Below the pieces are notes generated by a model. It made no database searches. It saw only the letters and a program-made list of their open reading frames with translations, and had not been told where the DNA came from. This document shows positions 43,555 through 53,137 of a DNA stretch of 64,000 nt, one piece after another. Numbering within the stretch: position 1 is the first letter of the stretch; the number at the start of each line of letters is the position of its first letter. The DNA comes from Spirosoma oryzae (GTDB lineage Bacteria; Bacteroidota; Bacteroidia; Cytophagales; Spirosomataceae): NCBI RefSeq assembly GCF_003002825.1, contig NZ_PVTE01000014.1, forward strand, positions 106,013-170,012. The letters are read 5' to 3'. The position numbers and the translations under genes were made by a program.

Positions 43555-45702
43555 ATGACTGGTGAACAGACGCTCCTCAACGATGGACGCCCTGACCAAC
43601 TGGCTCGCATGCATGTTGCCCTTCAGGCGGCCGCGATCGGCACCTGGGATCTGGATATAAAAAATCAGCAGGTCTGGTGGGATGACCATTGCAAGCAACT
43701 GTACGGATTTTATCAGAACGACATCGTACCGTATGAGCAGGTGCTCCGCTACGTTCATGCCGACGACGTAGCAACCCTTGACAAAGCTGTTCAGTGGGCA
43801 CTCACCCCCCAGTCCGCCGGACACTACGACTGTCAGTTTCGAACGATTGGTGCGGAAGATGGGCAACTGCGCTGGCTCCACTGCCGGGGGCAGGCGTTTT
43901 TCGATGAGATGGGCATCCCCTATCGCTTCTCGGGCATTGCGCAGGACATCACACAACTGGTTTTGGCCCGACAACAAACGCAACGCAGTGAACAGCGCTT
44001 TCGCAACCTGGTTTACGACTCCCCTACGGCAACGGTTGTTTTTATGGGGCGCGACATGGTTGTTCAGGCGATCAACGAACCCATGCTAACCATCTGGGGT
44101 AAAGACGACGCTGTGTTGGGGAAATCGCTGCACGGCGCAATGCCCGAACTGATTGGTCAGCCTTTTCTGGAACTGCTACAGCACGTATACGACACCGGCG
44201 AAGCGTACCACAATCCCGAAGGTAAAGCGGCTATCGTGGTCGATGGAAAGCTGGAGGAATTCTGGTTTAGCTTCTCCTATAATCCTCTGTACGATGATAA
44301 CGGCCAGATCTATGGCATCATCAACACGGCCGTCGATATCAGCGAGCAGGTAACAGCCCGCCGTCTGCTAGCCGCCAACGAAGCACGCCAGACCTTTCTA
44401 TTAACGCTCAGCGATCAGCTAAGGCCACTGCTCGACCCGGCACAGATGCAGTACCGGGCCGCCTGCCTGCTCGGCGACTATGTCGGGGCCAACCGGGTAG
44501 GGTATGCCGAAGATCAGGGCGACGGGATAGCCTTCATAGCGGCCAACAATTATGTAAACGGAGTAGCCCAGATAACCGGTTACTTCCGATACACCGATTT
44601 TGGGCAACCCCTGGCCGCCGATCTGCTGGCTGGCCGTACCGCCGTTCAGCCTGATGTCGCTCAGGCAACTTCGCTCAGTGAGACTGAGCGAAAGGCTTAT
44701 CGGTCGTTGCAGGTAGGGGCCGCTCTGAACAAGCCGTTACTGAAAGACGGACGCCTGCTGGCGGTCATGTTCGTGCATCACCAAGACGCACATGCCTGGT
44801 CGCCGGATGAACTGACGTTGCTGGACGAAACGGCGGAACGAACCTGGGAAGCGATCGAGCGGGCACGGGTCGAAGCCGCATTGCGGCAACGCGAAGAACA
44901 ATACCGGGCCTTGTCGCAGGAACTGGAGGAGCGGGTACGGTCTCGAACCCAGGAACTGGAACTGGCGAATCAGGATCTGGAGCGATCCAACGACAGTCTT
45001 CAGCAGTTTGCCTACGTAGCCAGTCACGATTTGCAGGAACCGCTGCGCAAAATTCAGGCATTCTGTTCGCTGCTGGAACAGCAAATCAGCGATCAGCTCA
45101 CTGACACCGGCCGACACTACATCGAGCGAATCACCGATGCCAGCGCCCGCATGTCGACGCTTATCAAAGACCTGCTGGCGTTCTCCCGTCTGTCGATCCG
45201 ACAACAAACGTTGCAGTCCGTTTCGCTAGATAGCGTGGTGAAAGACGTGTTGAGTACGCTCGATTGGGCGGTCAGCCAGCACCACGCGCAACTCGACGTC
45301 ACGCCGTTACCCGTCGTCAATGGCGACGAGATGCAGTTGCGGCAGTTGTTCCAGAACCTGCTGTCGAATGCCCTCAAGTTTACCCCAGCGGGGCAGTCGG
45401 CGCGGGTTGCCATCCACAGCATGGTGAAACCCCGTCGTGAATTACCCGACCACGTAAAGCCGACCAGCGACGCCCACTTCTTTCATCAGATCTGCATTCA
45501 GGATGCGGGCATCGGCTTCGACGAGAAATACCTCGACCGGATTTTTCAGGTCTTCCAGCGCCTGCACAGCAAGAACGACTTTCCGGGTACGGGCGTCGGC
45601 CTGGCCATCTGTCAGCGCGTGGTCGAAAATCATGGTGGGGGCATCACGGCCGAAAGCAGACCGGGCGAGGGCGCTACGTTTTACGTCTACCTGCCCGCCT
45701 GA
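43555..45702 (+). CDS. PAS/GAF sensor histidine kinase
   Basis: A 715-residue soluble hybrid-less histidine kinase. Two PAS domains (about 20-140 and 150-270) are followed by a GAF domain (about 285-440), a coiled coil (QELEERVRSRTQELELAN), a HisKA domain with phospho-acceptor His491 in YVASHDLQEPLRK, and an HATPase domain with NLLSNALKFTP and GTGVGLAICQRVVENHGG. No membrane segment is present, so it senses in the cytoplasm. The ATG at 43555 is used; a TTG 60 bp upstream is possible. A TACTTTTG box lies at 43536-43543. No response regulator is adjacent. It overlaps the convergent MocR gene by 16 bp. Confidence 0.92.
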   Translation: MTGEQTLLNDGRPDQLARMHVALQAAAIGTWDLDIKNQQVWWDDHCKQLYGFYQNDIVPYEQVLRYVHADDVATLDKAVQWALTPQSAGHYDCQFRTIGAEDGQLRWLHCRGQAFFDEMGIPYRFSGIAQDITQLVLARQQTQRSEQRFRNLVYDSPTATVVFMGRDMVVQAINEPMLTIWGKDDAVLGKSLHGAMPELIGQPFLELLQHVYDTGEAYHNPEGKAAIVVDGKLEEFWFSFSYNPLYDDNGQIYGIINTAVDISEQVTARRLLAANEARQTFLLTLSDQLRPLLDPAQMQYRAACLLGDYVGANRVGYAEDQGDGIAFIAANNYVNGVAQITGYFRYTDFGQPLAADLLAGRTAVQPDVAQATSLSETERKAYRSLQVGAALNKPLLKDGRLLAVMFVHHQDAHAWSPDELTLLDETAERTWEAIERARVEAALRQREEQYRALSQELEERVRSRTQELELANQDLERSNDSLQQFAYVASHDLQEPLRKIQAFCSLLEQQISDQLTDTGRHYIERITDASARMSTLIKDLLAFSRLSIRQQTLQSVSLDSVVKDVLSTLDWAVSQHHAQLDVTPLPVVNGDEMQLRQLFQNLLSNALKFTPAGQSARVAIHSMVKPRRELPDHVKPTSDAHFFHQICIQDAGIGFDEKYLDRIFQVFQRLHSKNDFPGTGVGLAICQRVVENHGGGITAESRPGEGATFYVYLPA

Positions 45703-47189
45703 ACCGCTTTTCGCAGGATGGCGACGCACGCGTCCAGTTCAGCCTCCGTACTCGACGCAAAGCCCAGCCGGGTGCTGTTGAACCGCCGACCGGGTAGGTC
45801 ATGACTCAGCCCATCGGCCAGCGACAGGCCGTGTTTGTGCGCCCGTTCGACCACCGCTACCGGATCTATGTCGGACCGGAACGTAGCCCACACGGCCAGG
45901 CCCCCATCGGGTTTGGTAAACCGGACCTCGTCGGCCAGTTGATCGGTTAGCAGCGCGCAGACATGATCGCGCCGGGCGTGGTACGTTCGTAACGCTTTCC
46001 GGAAATGCCGCTTCAAGTCGCCGTTTTTCAGCAGTTGCCCAATGGCAAATTCAAGCATGGGGTCGCCCTGCCGGTCGATGATGCGCCGGAGCCGGGCCAG
46101 TTCATCGATCAGGTCGGTCGGAGCCACGACATAGCCGATCCGAAAGGCTGGGGCAATTGACTTGGTCAGCGATCCGACGTAAACGACCATCCCCTGCCGG
46201 TCGGCGCTAGCCAGCGGTAAGATGGGCCGACTCAGGTAGTGAAAATCATAGTCGTAATCATCCTCCACAATGGCAAAACCCCAGCGTTCGGCCAGTTGCA
46301 GCAGCCGAATCCGCCGGTCGGCCCGCAACGTAACCGTTGTTGGGTAGTGGTGATGGGGCGTTACGTACACCATCCGCACCGGCTGTTCCGCGCATAGCCG
46401 GGCCAGTGCGTCAACGTCCAGCCCCTGCTCATCGACAGGAACGGTGTATACGGTAGCCCCCGCCTGCCGGGCATTCATAGCGGCCCCCGCCCAGCTACTT
46501 TCGCCCATCACGAACACATCGCCAGCCCGTAGCAGCACCTGTGCTGTCAGGTGCAGCCCCATGATGCTGCCGCGCGTAATCAGCACGTTGTCGGGCGTAA
46601 TTTGCAGACCACGCGTTTCGTTGAGATGCTGTGTCAGCTGTTCGCGCAGCAACGGATGGCCTTTGGTATCGCCATACCCAAAGTGCCGTTGCGGATCACC
46701 CCAGCGGAAATACGACCGGTACGACCGGCTCAGTTCATCCATCGGTGCCAGCCGGATATCGGGAAACCCATCGTCGAGCCGAAGTCCGGTCAGCGACGTC
46801 ATCACGGGTCGTATCAGGTGCGGCCCCGTCGCAAAGGCATAGCCGGGTGTCTGCCGATTGCCGACGGGCTGCGCTGCGGGTAGGGCGTTCTCTGCCGACG
46901 CACTGGCTGGCAGCGACTGGGGTCGAGCCTCCTGAACATGCGCAGCCACGTAGGTACCACTACCCGGACGACTGTCGAGCCAGCCCTGTGCCAGCCCTTC
47001 GTCGTAGGCAGCCACGACGGTCTGGCGATGGATGCCGAGCAGGGTAGCCAGTTGTCGCGTACCCGGCAGCCGCTGCCCCGCCGGTAGCGTTCCGGTCCGA
47101 ATCAGCTGGAGCAACTGATCGCCGAGTTGGATGAATACGGGCACCGACCGGGCCTTGTCGAGGTGAATCAGGGATTTGTAGGGTAGCAC
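45687..47189 (-). CDS. MocR-type PLP-dependent transcriptional regulator
   Basis: A 500-residue fusion of an N-terminal GntR winged helix (about 10-80, FIQLGDQLLQLIRTGTLPAGQRLPGTRQLA) with a class I aminotransferase-like domain (the PLP-lysine block is VGSLTKSIAPAFRIGYV). MocR/PdxR proteins sense PLP or amino-compounds and often control vitamin B6 or aminotransferase genes. It is divergent from a PNPOx-family gene across 86 bp, which is the probable target. Its stop overlaps the convergent kinase gene. Confidence 0.92.
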   Translation of the reverse strand: MLPYKSLIHLDKARSVPVFIQLGDQLLQLIRTGTLPAGQRLPGTRQLATLLGIHRQTVVAAYDEGLAQGWLDSRPGSGTYVAAHVQEARPQSLPASASAENALPAAQPVGNRQTPGYAFATGPHLIRPVMTSLTGLRLDDGFPDIRLAPMDELSRSYRSYFRWGDPQRHFGYGDTKGHPLLREQLTQHLNETRGLQITPDNVLITRGSIMGLHLTAQVLLRAGDVFVMGESSWAGAAMNARQAGATVYTVPVDEQGLDVDALARLCAEQPVRMVYVTPHHHYPTTVTLRADRRIRLLQLAERWGFAIVEDDYDYDFHYLSRPILPLASADRQGMVVYVGSLTKSIAPAFRIGYVVAPTDLIDELARLRRIIDRQGDPMLEFAIGQLLKNGDLKRHFRKALRTYHARRDHVCALLTDQLADEVRFTKPDGGLAVWATFRSDIDPVAVVERAHKHGLSLADGLSHDLPGRRFNSTRLGFASSTEAELDACVAILRKAVQAGR

Positions 47190-47275
47190 AACCGGACCAG
47201 TATGTTTTCAAAAAGCGGACGATCTGACTAGTCCGGTAAAGATCGAGGTTTGTCCTGATTTAACCATTCATCGCT

Positions 47276-47899
47276 ATGCAAACCGCTCGCACGACCCCCA
47301 GCCGTCTGGCCAAACGCGCTCACTACGACGCCGACACGATCCATCCCATTCTGGACGAAGCCCTCTTCTGTACCGTCAGTACCGTAATCGATGGGCAGCC
47401 GTTTGCCCTGCCCACCGCCCACGCCCGCCACAACGACAAGCTGTACATCCACGGCTCGGTAGGCAGTCATTTTATCCGGGCCATCGAACACGGCGCGCCG
47501 GTTTGTATTACGGTCATGCTGGCCGACGGACTGATTCTGGCCAAATCGGCATTTTCACATTCCGTCAACTACCGATCGGTGGTGGTGTTTGCGCAGGCCG
47601 AGAAGGTGACTGACGAGGCCGAGAAAATGCAGGCGCTGGCCCTGATCACCGACCACATGGTACCTAACCGCTGGGACGACCTTCGCCCGACGACAGACAG
47701 CGAGTTGCGTAAAACGACCGTGCTCGCGTTTTCACTGGCCGAAGCGTCTGCCAAGGTGCGTACCGGCAACGCCAACGACGATGCGGCCGACCGCGATCTG
47801 CCAACCTGGGCGGGGGTAATTCCGCTGAAGACCGTGCAGCTACCGCCCATTCCCGCCGACTATAACACAGCGTCGCTACCGGCTTATCTAAGCGCCTAG
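47276..47899 (+). CDS. Pyridoxamine-5'-phosphate-oxidase-family flavoprotein
   Basis: A 207-residue FMN-binding split-barrel protein of the Pyridox_ox_2/NimA-like type, not the classical PdxH. It has FCTVSTVIDGQPFALPTAHARHNDKLYIHGSVGSHF, SAFSHSVNYRSVVVFAQ and a C-terminal DLPTWAGVIPLKTV, in line with the family. It may reduce or bind a flavin-dependent substrate. Its divergent MocR neighbour probably regulates it. Confidence 0.86.
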   Translation: MQTARTTPSRLAKRAHYDADTIHPILDEALFCTVSTVIDGQPFALPTAHARHNDKLYIHGSVGSHFIRAIEHGAPVCITVMLADGLILAKSAFSHSVNYRSVVVFAQAEKVTDEAEKMQALALITDHMVPNRWDDLRPTTDSELRKTTVLAFSLAEASAKVRTGNANDDAADRDLPTWAGVIPLKTVQLPPIPADYNTASLPAYLSA

Positions 47900-48029
47900 C
47901 ACCGGTATTCAGCGAATGCACTCAGGACAGCAACGGGGTCGCTGGTGGCTCCGTTGCCGATTCGTGCCTATTTTGGCAACAGTCAGGCCGATCCGTGCCC
48001 ACCGACTGATTGAACCGCAGCCATTCCCA

Positions 48030-48488
48030 ATGACCATTCGCCCCTGTCAACCCACCGACTACGAACCGTTGCTCACTGTCTTTCACAAGAGCGTACCACA
48101 CGCCTTCGCCCCGGAGGAAGCCGCCGATTTCAGTGATTTCTTACGTACCAACACCGACCCCTATTTTATTGCCGAACTGGCCGGGCAGGTGGTGGGCGGC
48201 TGCGGCCATTGCCTGATTACCGACACGACGACCGCCCGCATCGGCTGGATATTGAGCGATCCCGACCACGCAGGATCAGGTATCGGTGGCGCACTGTTAC
48301 GCCATAACCTGTCGCTCATTGCCCAACACGCTGGCATTCAGCTGATCGAGTGTCGTACCTCGCAGGTCGCTTATCGTTTCTTCGAAAAATTCGGGTTTCA
48401 GCTTCAGTACACACAACCTGACTTCTGGGCACCCGGTCTCGATCTTTATTTCGTCAGTCGACCCAATGAACCAACCACTCACCCCTGA
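48030..48488 (+). CDS. GNAT-family N-acetyltransferase
   Basis: A 152-residue acetyl-CoA-dependent acetyltransferase. The ATG at 48030 opens MTIRPCQPTDYEPLLTVF, a standard GNAT start; a longer frame adds 38 poor residues. The acetyl-CoA loop is DHAGSGIGGALLRHN, and the C-terminal YRFFEKFGF is typical. The substrate is unknown. It overlaps the following cupin gene by 23 bp, so they are probably co-translated. Confidence 0.86.
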   Translation: MTIRPCQPTDYEPLLTVFHKSVPHAFAPEEAADFSDFLRTNTDPYFIAELAGQVVGGCGHCLITDTTTARIGWILSDPDHAGSGIGGALLRHNLSLIAQHAGIQLIECRTSQVAYRFFEKFGFQLQYTQPDFWAPGLDLYFVSRPNEPTTHP

Positions 48489-48792
48489 AGCCGGGCTCCG
48501 GACCCTACAAGCCCACTCGGCCGAATTTATCAGCCTGTTTACACACGGTAGCCTGGTTGTCGAATACTACAAACCCGATCAGGTCGACAAGCAACAACCA
48601 CACACCCGCGACGAAGTGTATGTCATCACCAGCGGCACCGGTACGTTTGCGCTGGCCGGTCGTCAGATGACCGTCAAACCGGGCGACCTGCTGTTTGTAC
48701 CGGCGGGCGTCGAACACCGCTTCGGCCCATTTACCGACGATTTTGCCACCTGGGTGCTGTTTTATGGGCCTGAGGGTGGCGAAAAAACGTAA
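48466..48792 (+). CDS. Cupin-domain protein
   Basis: A 108-residue single cupin. It has the metal-binding pattern HTRDEVYVITSGTG and the second motif PAGVEHRFGPF. No further domain. Possible roles are sugar or small-molecule isomerisation or binding. Overlap with the GNAT gene suggests a joint function. Confidence 0.83.
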   Translation: MNQPLTPEAGLRTLQAHSAEFISLFTHGSLVVEYYKPDQVDKQQPHTRDEVYVITSGTGTFALAGRQMTVKPGDLLFVPAGVEHRFGPFTDDFATWVLFYGPEGGEKT

Positions 48793-48824
48793 CTTCTTTT
48801 CGCATCGTAACGACACTACCCAGT

Positions 48825-49304
48825 ATGGCCAACGAACATCAGTATGCCGTCACCACGACCTGGACGGGAAACACCGGACAGGGCACCTGCTCGTACAAAG
48901 GCTACGAGCGAAGCCACACGATTTCGGTGACGAACAAGCCCGACATTGCCGGCTCGGCCGACCCTTCGTTTCGGGGCGACCACACGCGCCATAATCCCGA
49001 AGAGTTACTCGTAGCTTCCCTGTCGACCTGCCATATGCTCTGGTATCTGCACCTGTGCGCCGAAGCGGGCGTTATCGTAACGGACTATGTGGATCGGGCC
49101 ACGGGCACGATGATCGAAACCCCGGACGGCGGGGGGCGCTTCCGGGAGGTGACGCTCCATCCAGTCGTTACGGTCGCCGACGCCCGTATGATCGACAAAG
49201 CAAATGCCCTGCATGAGCCGGCGAATCAAAAGTGCTTCATCGCGAATTCCTGCAATTTTCCGGTGCATCACCGGCCGACCTGTGTATCTGCGTCAACCGA
49301 ATGA
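48825..49304 (+). CDS. OsmC-family peroxide-reducing protein
   Basis: A 159-residue OsmC/Ohr-fold protein. It has the substrate-side region FRGDHTRHNPEELLVASLSTCHMLWYLHLCAEAG with the first reactive Cys in STCHM, and the second in NQKCFIANSCNFPV. These reduce organic hydroperoxides. It has a YhfA/OsmC-type start (YAVTTTWTG). It lies 32 bp after the cupin gene and is probably in the same operon. Confidence 0.88.
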   Translation: MANEHQYAVTTTWTGNTGQGTCSYKGYERSHTISVTNKPDIAGSADPSFRGDHTRHNPEELLVASLSTCHMLWYLHLCAEAGVIVTDYVDRATGTMIETPDGGGRFREVTLHPVVTVADARMIDKANALHEPANQKCFIANSCNFPVHHRPTCVSASTE

Positions 49305-49446
49305 GTCGACGAAGCCTTAGTGGGTTTATTCGGCACTACCGACGCTATTATTTTGTAGTAAAAACAGCGGGTAACCGGTTGGGCATCTCCGTGTCCTGGC
49401 TACTACGCGTCGGCTACAGGTCAAAAGCCTGCTCTAAACAAACTTT

Positions 49447-49884
49447 ATGCAATCATACACTACCCCGGAAAGCATCATCCGTATCGAGCGAATGAACCAG
49501 CACTTTACCAAATACCACCTGGGCGGTGGCCGGGTTCTTCATCATTTTACGGCCGCCAACGACACCTTGTTTCACGACCACCCCTGGCCCTTCCGGAGCA
49601 CCATCCTGTCGGGCGGTTACGTCGAAATCGTCGCACAGCCAACGGATGACGGTCGGTTCACCTTAACGACGGTACAGCGCCTGCCGGGCACGACGCACGA
49701 TGTACAGGCGGGTACGATACACAAGCTGACGAAACTCCTGAAACAGGACTGCTGGACGATGATCGAGCCGGGCAAACCCGAGCGGATGTCAGGCTTCTAC
49801 AAAGCGGATGAAGACGGCGTCTGGCACCGCTTCTGGAATCAGCGCAAATGGACACTGATCGTCCCCGTTCCCAAACCAGCCTAA
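49447..49884 (+). CDS. Cupin-like hypothetical protein
   Basis: A 145-residue beta-rich protein with a cupin-like metal motif (FHDHPWPFRSTILSGGYVE) and a later His in AGTIHKLTKLL. The rest (DCWTMIEPGKPERMSGFY, GVWHRFWNQRKWTLIVP) suggests a small binding barrel. It is separated from the OsmC gene by 142 bp, so co-transcription is uncertain. No family name is assigned. Confidence 0.65.
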   Translation: MQSYTTPESIIRIERMNQHFTKYHLGGGRVLHHFTAANDTLFHDHPWPFRSTILSGGYVEIVAQPTDDGRFTLTTVQRLPGTTHDVQAGTIHKLTKLLKQDCWTMIEPGKPERMSGFYKADEDGVWHRFWNQRKWTLIVPVPKPA

Positions 49885-49891
49885 TTGCAGT

Positions 49892-49955
49892 TGCCGCTGC
49901 TCCGGGAGACTCTACCAGGCATGACCTGGCTCGGGCAACTTCCGGAACAGCGGCA
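49892..49955. terminator. Long hairpin between convergent genes
   Basis: TGCCGCTG (49892-49899) pairs with CAGCGGCA (49948-49955), continued by TCCGG/CCGGA after one mismatch, with an inner CCAGG/CCTGG hairpin. It lies between the cupin-like gene and a convergent lipoprotein gene and may terminate both. Confidence 0.65.
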
Positions 49956-49975
49956 CTGTATCGCCCGACCTGCTC

Positions 49976-50803
49976 TTATTGATACGAAAATGCACTGATG
50001 CGCAGTTCGCGTCCTACACGCATTGCACTGGACGACAAACTTGACTCGGTCAACGCGGTCTGGCTATCGGGTCGGCCAAGCGCGTCGAAGGTGTAGCTGT
50101 ACGTGGTTACACGCCGGTCGGGCCAGCCAGACGCTACGCCACTAAACGACTCGTCGACCTCCGTCTTGTTCACGATCAGGTTTCGGCTGGGTCGTCCCCA
50201 TAACGCCTTTTCCGGGTCGGGCAGGCCGATCTTCGTCAGGTCATACGCGTAGGTCGTCGTCTTGCGACCAACGGTATTCTGCTCGATCCGCTGCGTGATA
50301 TTGCCATCAACGATTGTTTGCTTCACCGTAGCATTGGGCCCATCCTGCCGGAAGGTCATGTAGCCATCCTGGTCGTAGGTGTTGTAAGTGGTCGTATAGC
50401 CCTGACTATTTAGCTTGTAGGTGACGGGCGACAGGGGTGACACACGTCGATTGGTGTAAATGAGTTGATTGTCTGCGTAATCAAGCGAAACATCGCCCCA
50501 TTCGTAGGTATAGTCGGGACGGTCTGGGTTTCGGTTTTCAACGTACGTCAGGCGACGCTGGGCATCATACCGGTATACCGTCTGCCCCCGTACCTGGGAG
50601 TAGTAGGCGACATCCTGGTAGAAAATAGGCTGGTCCGGACGCACCATCGTTGCATCGGCTTCCAGGTATGAAGCCGTCACTTTTTTTACCAGCACCAGGT
50701 CCTGCGGATCGGGCGGACTGAGTGCGGGTTCCTTGCTGCATGCGCCCACCAGCAGGGATGCGGTAACCAAAACGAGAAGAGCACGAAACGCGACTAACTG
50801 CAT
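49976..50803 (-). CDS. YD-repeat-like hypothetical lipoprotein
   Basis: A 275-residue protein with a type II signal ending VGAC (Cys22). The mature part contains RHS/YD-like pieces (TVYRYDAQRRLTYVENRN, TYSYTFDALGRPDSQ), as seen in DUF4595-like Bacteroidota lipoproteins. No catalytic motif is visible. It is similar in design to the lipoprotein at 52014-52865. Surface role unknown. Confidence 0.7.
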   Translation of the reverse strand: MQLVAFRALLVLVTASLLVGACSKEPALSPPDPQDLVLVKKVTASYLEADATMVRPDQPIFYQDVAYYSQVRGQTVYRYDAQRRLTYVENRNPDRPDYTYEWGDVSLDYADNQLIYTNRRVSPLSPVTYKLNSQGYTTTYNTYDQDGYMTFRQDGPNATVKQTIVDGNITQRIEQNTVGRKTTTYAYDLTKIGLPDPEKALWGRPSRNLIVNKTEVDESFSGVASGWPDRRVTTYSYTFDALGRPDSQTALTESSLSSSAMRVGRELRISAFSYQ

Positions 50804-50945
50804 ACAGAAAACGGATTAAGTTGAACAGATACGTTAACCAATAGATACTGATTACACCCATACGTTGCGGGCTGACCGCAAGTTTTTTTTTCGCGTCTAC
50901 CGATTACCTACGTGGGCGATCAGCACGATTCATTGACCTACCACC

Positions 50946-51257
50946 ATGAGCCAATCTATACGCTGGTTTATCCTAAGTACGCCCCTGCTGGCCTTCGGCT
51001 CACTTTGGCCGCACTTGCCAACTCGAATCGTGATTCATTCGGCCAATGCCGACAAATGGGTAAGCCGCGAAGACTTCGGAGGCATTGTTGTCGGAACAAC
51101 GATGAGCGTCGCCCTACTGGCCTACGGGTTGCTGCAAGTACAGTCAGCATTTCAACCTTTCTCCCAACGCGAACTCAATAAAGCCTATTCGACTATCGCT
51201 ATCGGAGCTGCCCTGATTGGTTTTGTCGTGCTCGGGGCTGGCATTGGGGGGCATTGA
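50946..51257 (+). CDS. Small hypothetical membrane protein
   Basis: A 103-residue protein with a hydrophobic N-terminus (WFILSTPLLAFGSLWPHLP) and two further segments (GGIVVGTTMSVALLAYGLLQ and STIAIGAALIGFVVLGAGIGG), so about three membrane spans. The opening resembles DUF1648/SdpI-like starts, but it is too short to assign. It is divergent from the lipoprotein gene upstream. Confidence 0.6.
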   Translation: MSQSIRWFILSTPLLAFGSLWPHLPTRIVIHSANADKWVSREDFGGIVVGTTMSVALLAYGLLQVQSAFQPFSQRELNKAYSTIAIGAALIGFVVLGAGIGGH

Positions 51258-51306
51258 CGACAGGTCGAGACTATGGGAAAAGGTACACTAAAGCGTAGAT
51301 AAGTAG

Positions 51307-51879
51307 TCAGGGCACTTTCGTTTTGAACGAGCCATTCTGGAAGTAAACGGTTTCAGCCGCGTCGGACGTAGCTTGCCGACGATTGTCGCGCACCAGCGTA
51401 ACCACGAAAGTGCCTTCGATATCGCCCCCTTGTGCGTCGTACCGGGTGATCCTGATCGTACTCGTCTGTGTTACATCGGGTTGATACTGATCCCGGAGTA
51501 CGTCGCCCCCAATCAAGGTCACAAAGCTCACCCCTGCTTGCCTGGGATTTACGGCGCAGGGCTGACTCATCGACAGCGTGTATACGCCAACCGCCGGCGG
51601 CAGCCTGGTGAAAGTAAGTACCTGATCCCCGCAATAGCCAGCACAAGAAGCCGGTGCCAGTAAGCGCGCTTTGGGATAAGCCAGCTTATTCTGAATCATC
51701 AGATTGACGGTATTCAGGCTACAGGAATCGCTCGTATTTTTCCAGGCAGTCGAAAAACCACTCCAGGCCTGCCCGTTCAGGGTCGCCGTTGCATCCTCGC
51801 CGACCAGGGGATCAGGCGTATGGGTCGAGCAGCCTACCAGCCCAACCAATAGAATCGAAAACCAGTTGCTCGTCTTCAT
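51307..51879 (-). CDS. Hypothetical lipoprotein
   Basis: A 190-residue protein. The ATG at 51877-51879 gives a lipoprotein signal (MKTSNWFSILLVGLVGC, Cys17). The mature part starts DPLVGEDATATLNGQAWSG, a beta-rich ligand-binding-like pattern, and contains a few cysteines (SCAGYCGD) that could form a disulfide. Upstream in-frame Mets would bury the signal. Function unknown. Confidence 0.68.
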   Translation of the reverse strand: MKTSNWFSILLVGLVGCSTHTPDPLVGEDATATLNGQAWSGFSTAWKNTSDSCSLNTVNLMIQNKLAYPKARLLAPASCAGYCGDQVLTFTRLPPAVGVYTLSMSQPCAVNPRQAGVSFVTLIGGDVLRDQYQPDVTQTSTIRITRYDAQGGDIEGTFVVTLVRDNRRQATSDAAETVYFQNGSFKTKVP

Positions 51880-52013
51880 CGGTGTGTTTTTTCTGGCTAG
51901 ACCTGAATCAGACGGGAAGCGTTGGAATACATAGTGAACGCGTGTTCGCGCAGTATCAATTACCTTTTCGTTAGCGCAACGATAGACGTTCTGATTGGTC
52001 ATAACGCCGATCG

Positions 52014-52865
52014 ATGACTGACAAACTAAACGCTACGCAACTGATGCTACGATCCCTGTCTCTATCAATTGTCCTCGTCATAGGCATTTGGGCCTGCCAG
52101 GACTCCCCGCCACCACAACCCAATCGGTTTCGACTTATAAAGACGCAACGCATATACGATTTTCTTGATCTGGACCCAGCCCGGTTTGATACCACTACAT
52201 TCACATATCAGTATGACGATGCAGGCAAACTAATAAGCGCCACGAATACTTTTGTCTCAGTTCATCTTTCGAGCTATATATCGACCTTTCGCTACAACGA
52301 CCTGAATCAATTAGTCGAAGTAAAATCACTTCGTGACAAGGATACGTTCCCTAGTTATCCGGATGCGTCTCCAGGCACGATAATTACATACGAATATGAC
52401 AAGCCGGGGAATATCACTGCGATAAATGTGTACACCATTCAGTCAACGGGTTATCGATTTTTAAAAGAGGAGTATAAGCTCGCCTACAATGAAGGCAAAA
52501 AACCGGCTTCGCTTTCCTGGAAATTCAACTATGGCTCCCAGTTCGACCCGTATCGCTATGAAGACTACGTATTTACCTACGAGAATGATAACATTACCAG
52601 TATGGCCATAACGGCTAACCCAGTGCGATCAAATGGTTACAAATCAAGCACCTATACCCGAGCACTACGTTACGACAACAAAATCAATCCGTTTTATCAG
52701 TTGACAGGCGTACCCCTTTTCTCGTACGATTATATTGCCAATCTCAGCAAAAATAATCTACTCGTAAACGACGAAGTTTATTCGTATGACAGAAATAATT
52801 TACTCGTAAAATCCACAAATACAAACGGCAAAATTAGTACTACTTATTTTTACGAATCCTATTGA
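52014..52865 (+). CDS. YD-repeat-like hypothetical lipoprotein
   Basis: A 283-residue lipoprotein with signal ending IWAC (Cys28; an ATG at 52044 is an alternative start). The mature part carries tyrosine-rich YD-like pieces (TYQYDDAGKLISATN, STFRYNDLNQLVEVKS, TYEYDKPGNITAI). It is close in design to the protein at 49976-50803 but its DNA is more AT-rich. Probably a secreted, surface-attached protein; role unknown. Confidence 0.7.
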   Translation: MTDKLNATQLMLRSLSLSIVLVIGIWACQDSPPPQPNRFRLIKTQRIYDFLDLDPARFDTTTFTYQYDDAGKLISATNTFVSVHLSSYISTFRYNDLNQLVEVKSLRDKDTFPSYPDASPGTIITYEYDKPGNITAINVYTIQSTGYRFLKEEYKLAYNEGKKPASLSWKFNYGSQFDPYRYEDYVFTYENDNITSMAITANPVRSNGYKSSTYTRALRYDNKINPFYQLTGVPLFSYDYIANLSKNNLLVNDEVYSYDRNNLLVKSTNTNGKISTTYFYESY

Positions 52866-53137
52866 AATCATCCCGGACAGCAGGCGCTTTCACGAACTAC
52901 GTAACGCCAGTAAATTAACTCCTAATACGAGTAGCGATTGCTAGCGACCAAGACAAATCGCATGCTCGGTAGCGAGCTTAGTTGCCTTCACGTGTCCATC
53001 TGTCACTATCACCGACTCGCAGCCGATTTTTTTTGCATAAGCCTTGACACTGGTTCACAAAGAGGGGTCAGCAATAGGCAACTGTAGGTAGGTGCGTAAG
53101 TAATTCTACTTCTACTTGCGCTATTGCCTTCTACCCT

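Noticed and set aside
52940..52960. Shared 11-mer TAGCGACCAAG with the presumed insertion sequence end at 63951
   Set aside because: An 11-bp match is expected by chance many times in 64 kb, and the surrounding bases do not align.
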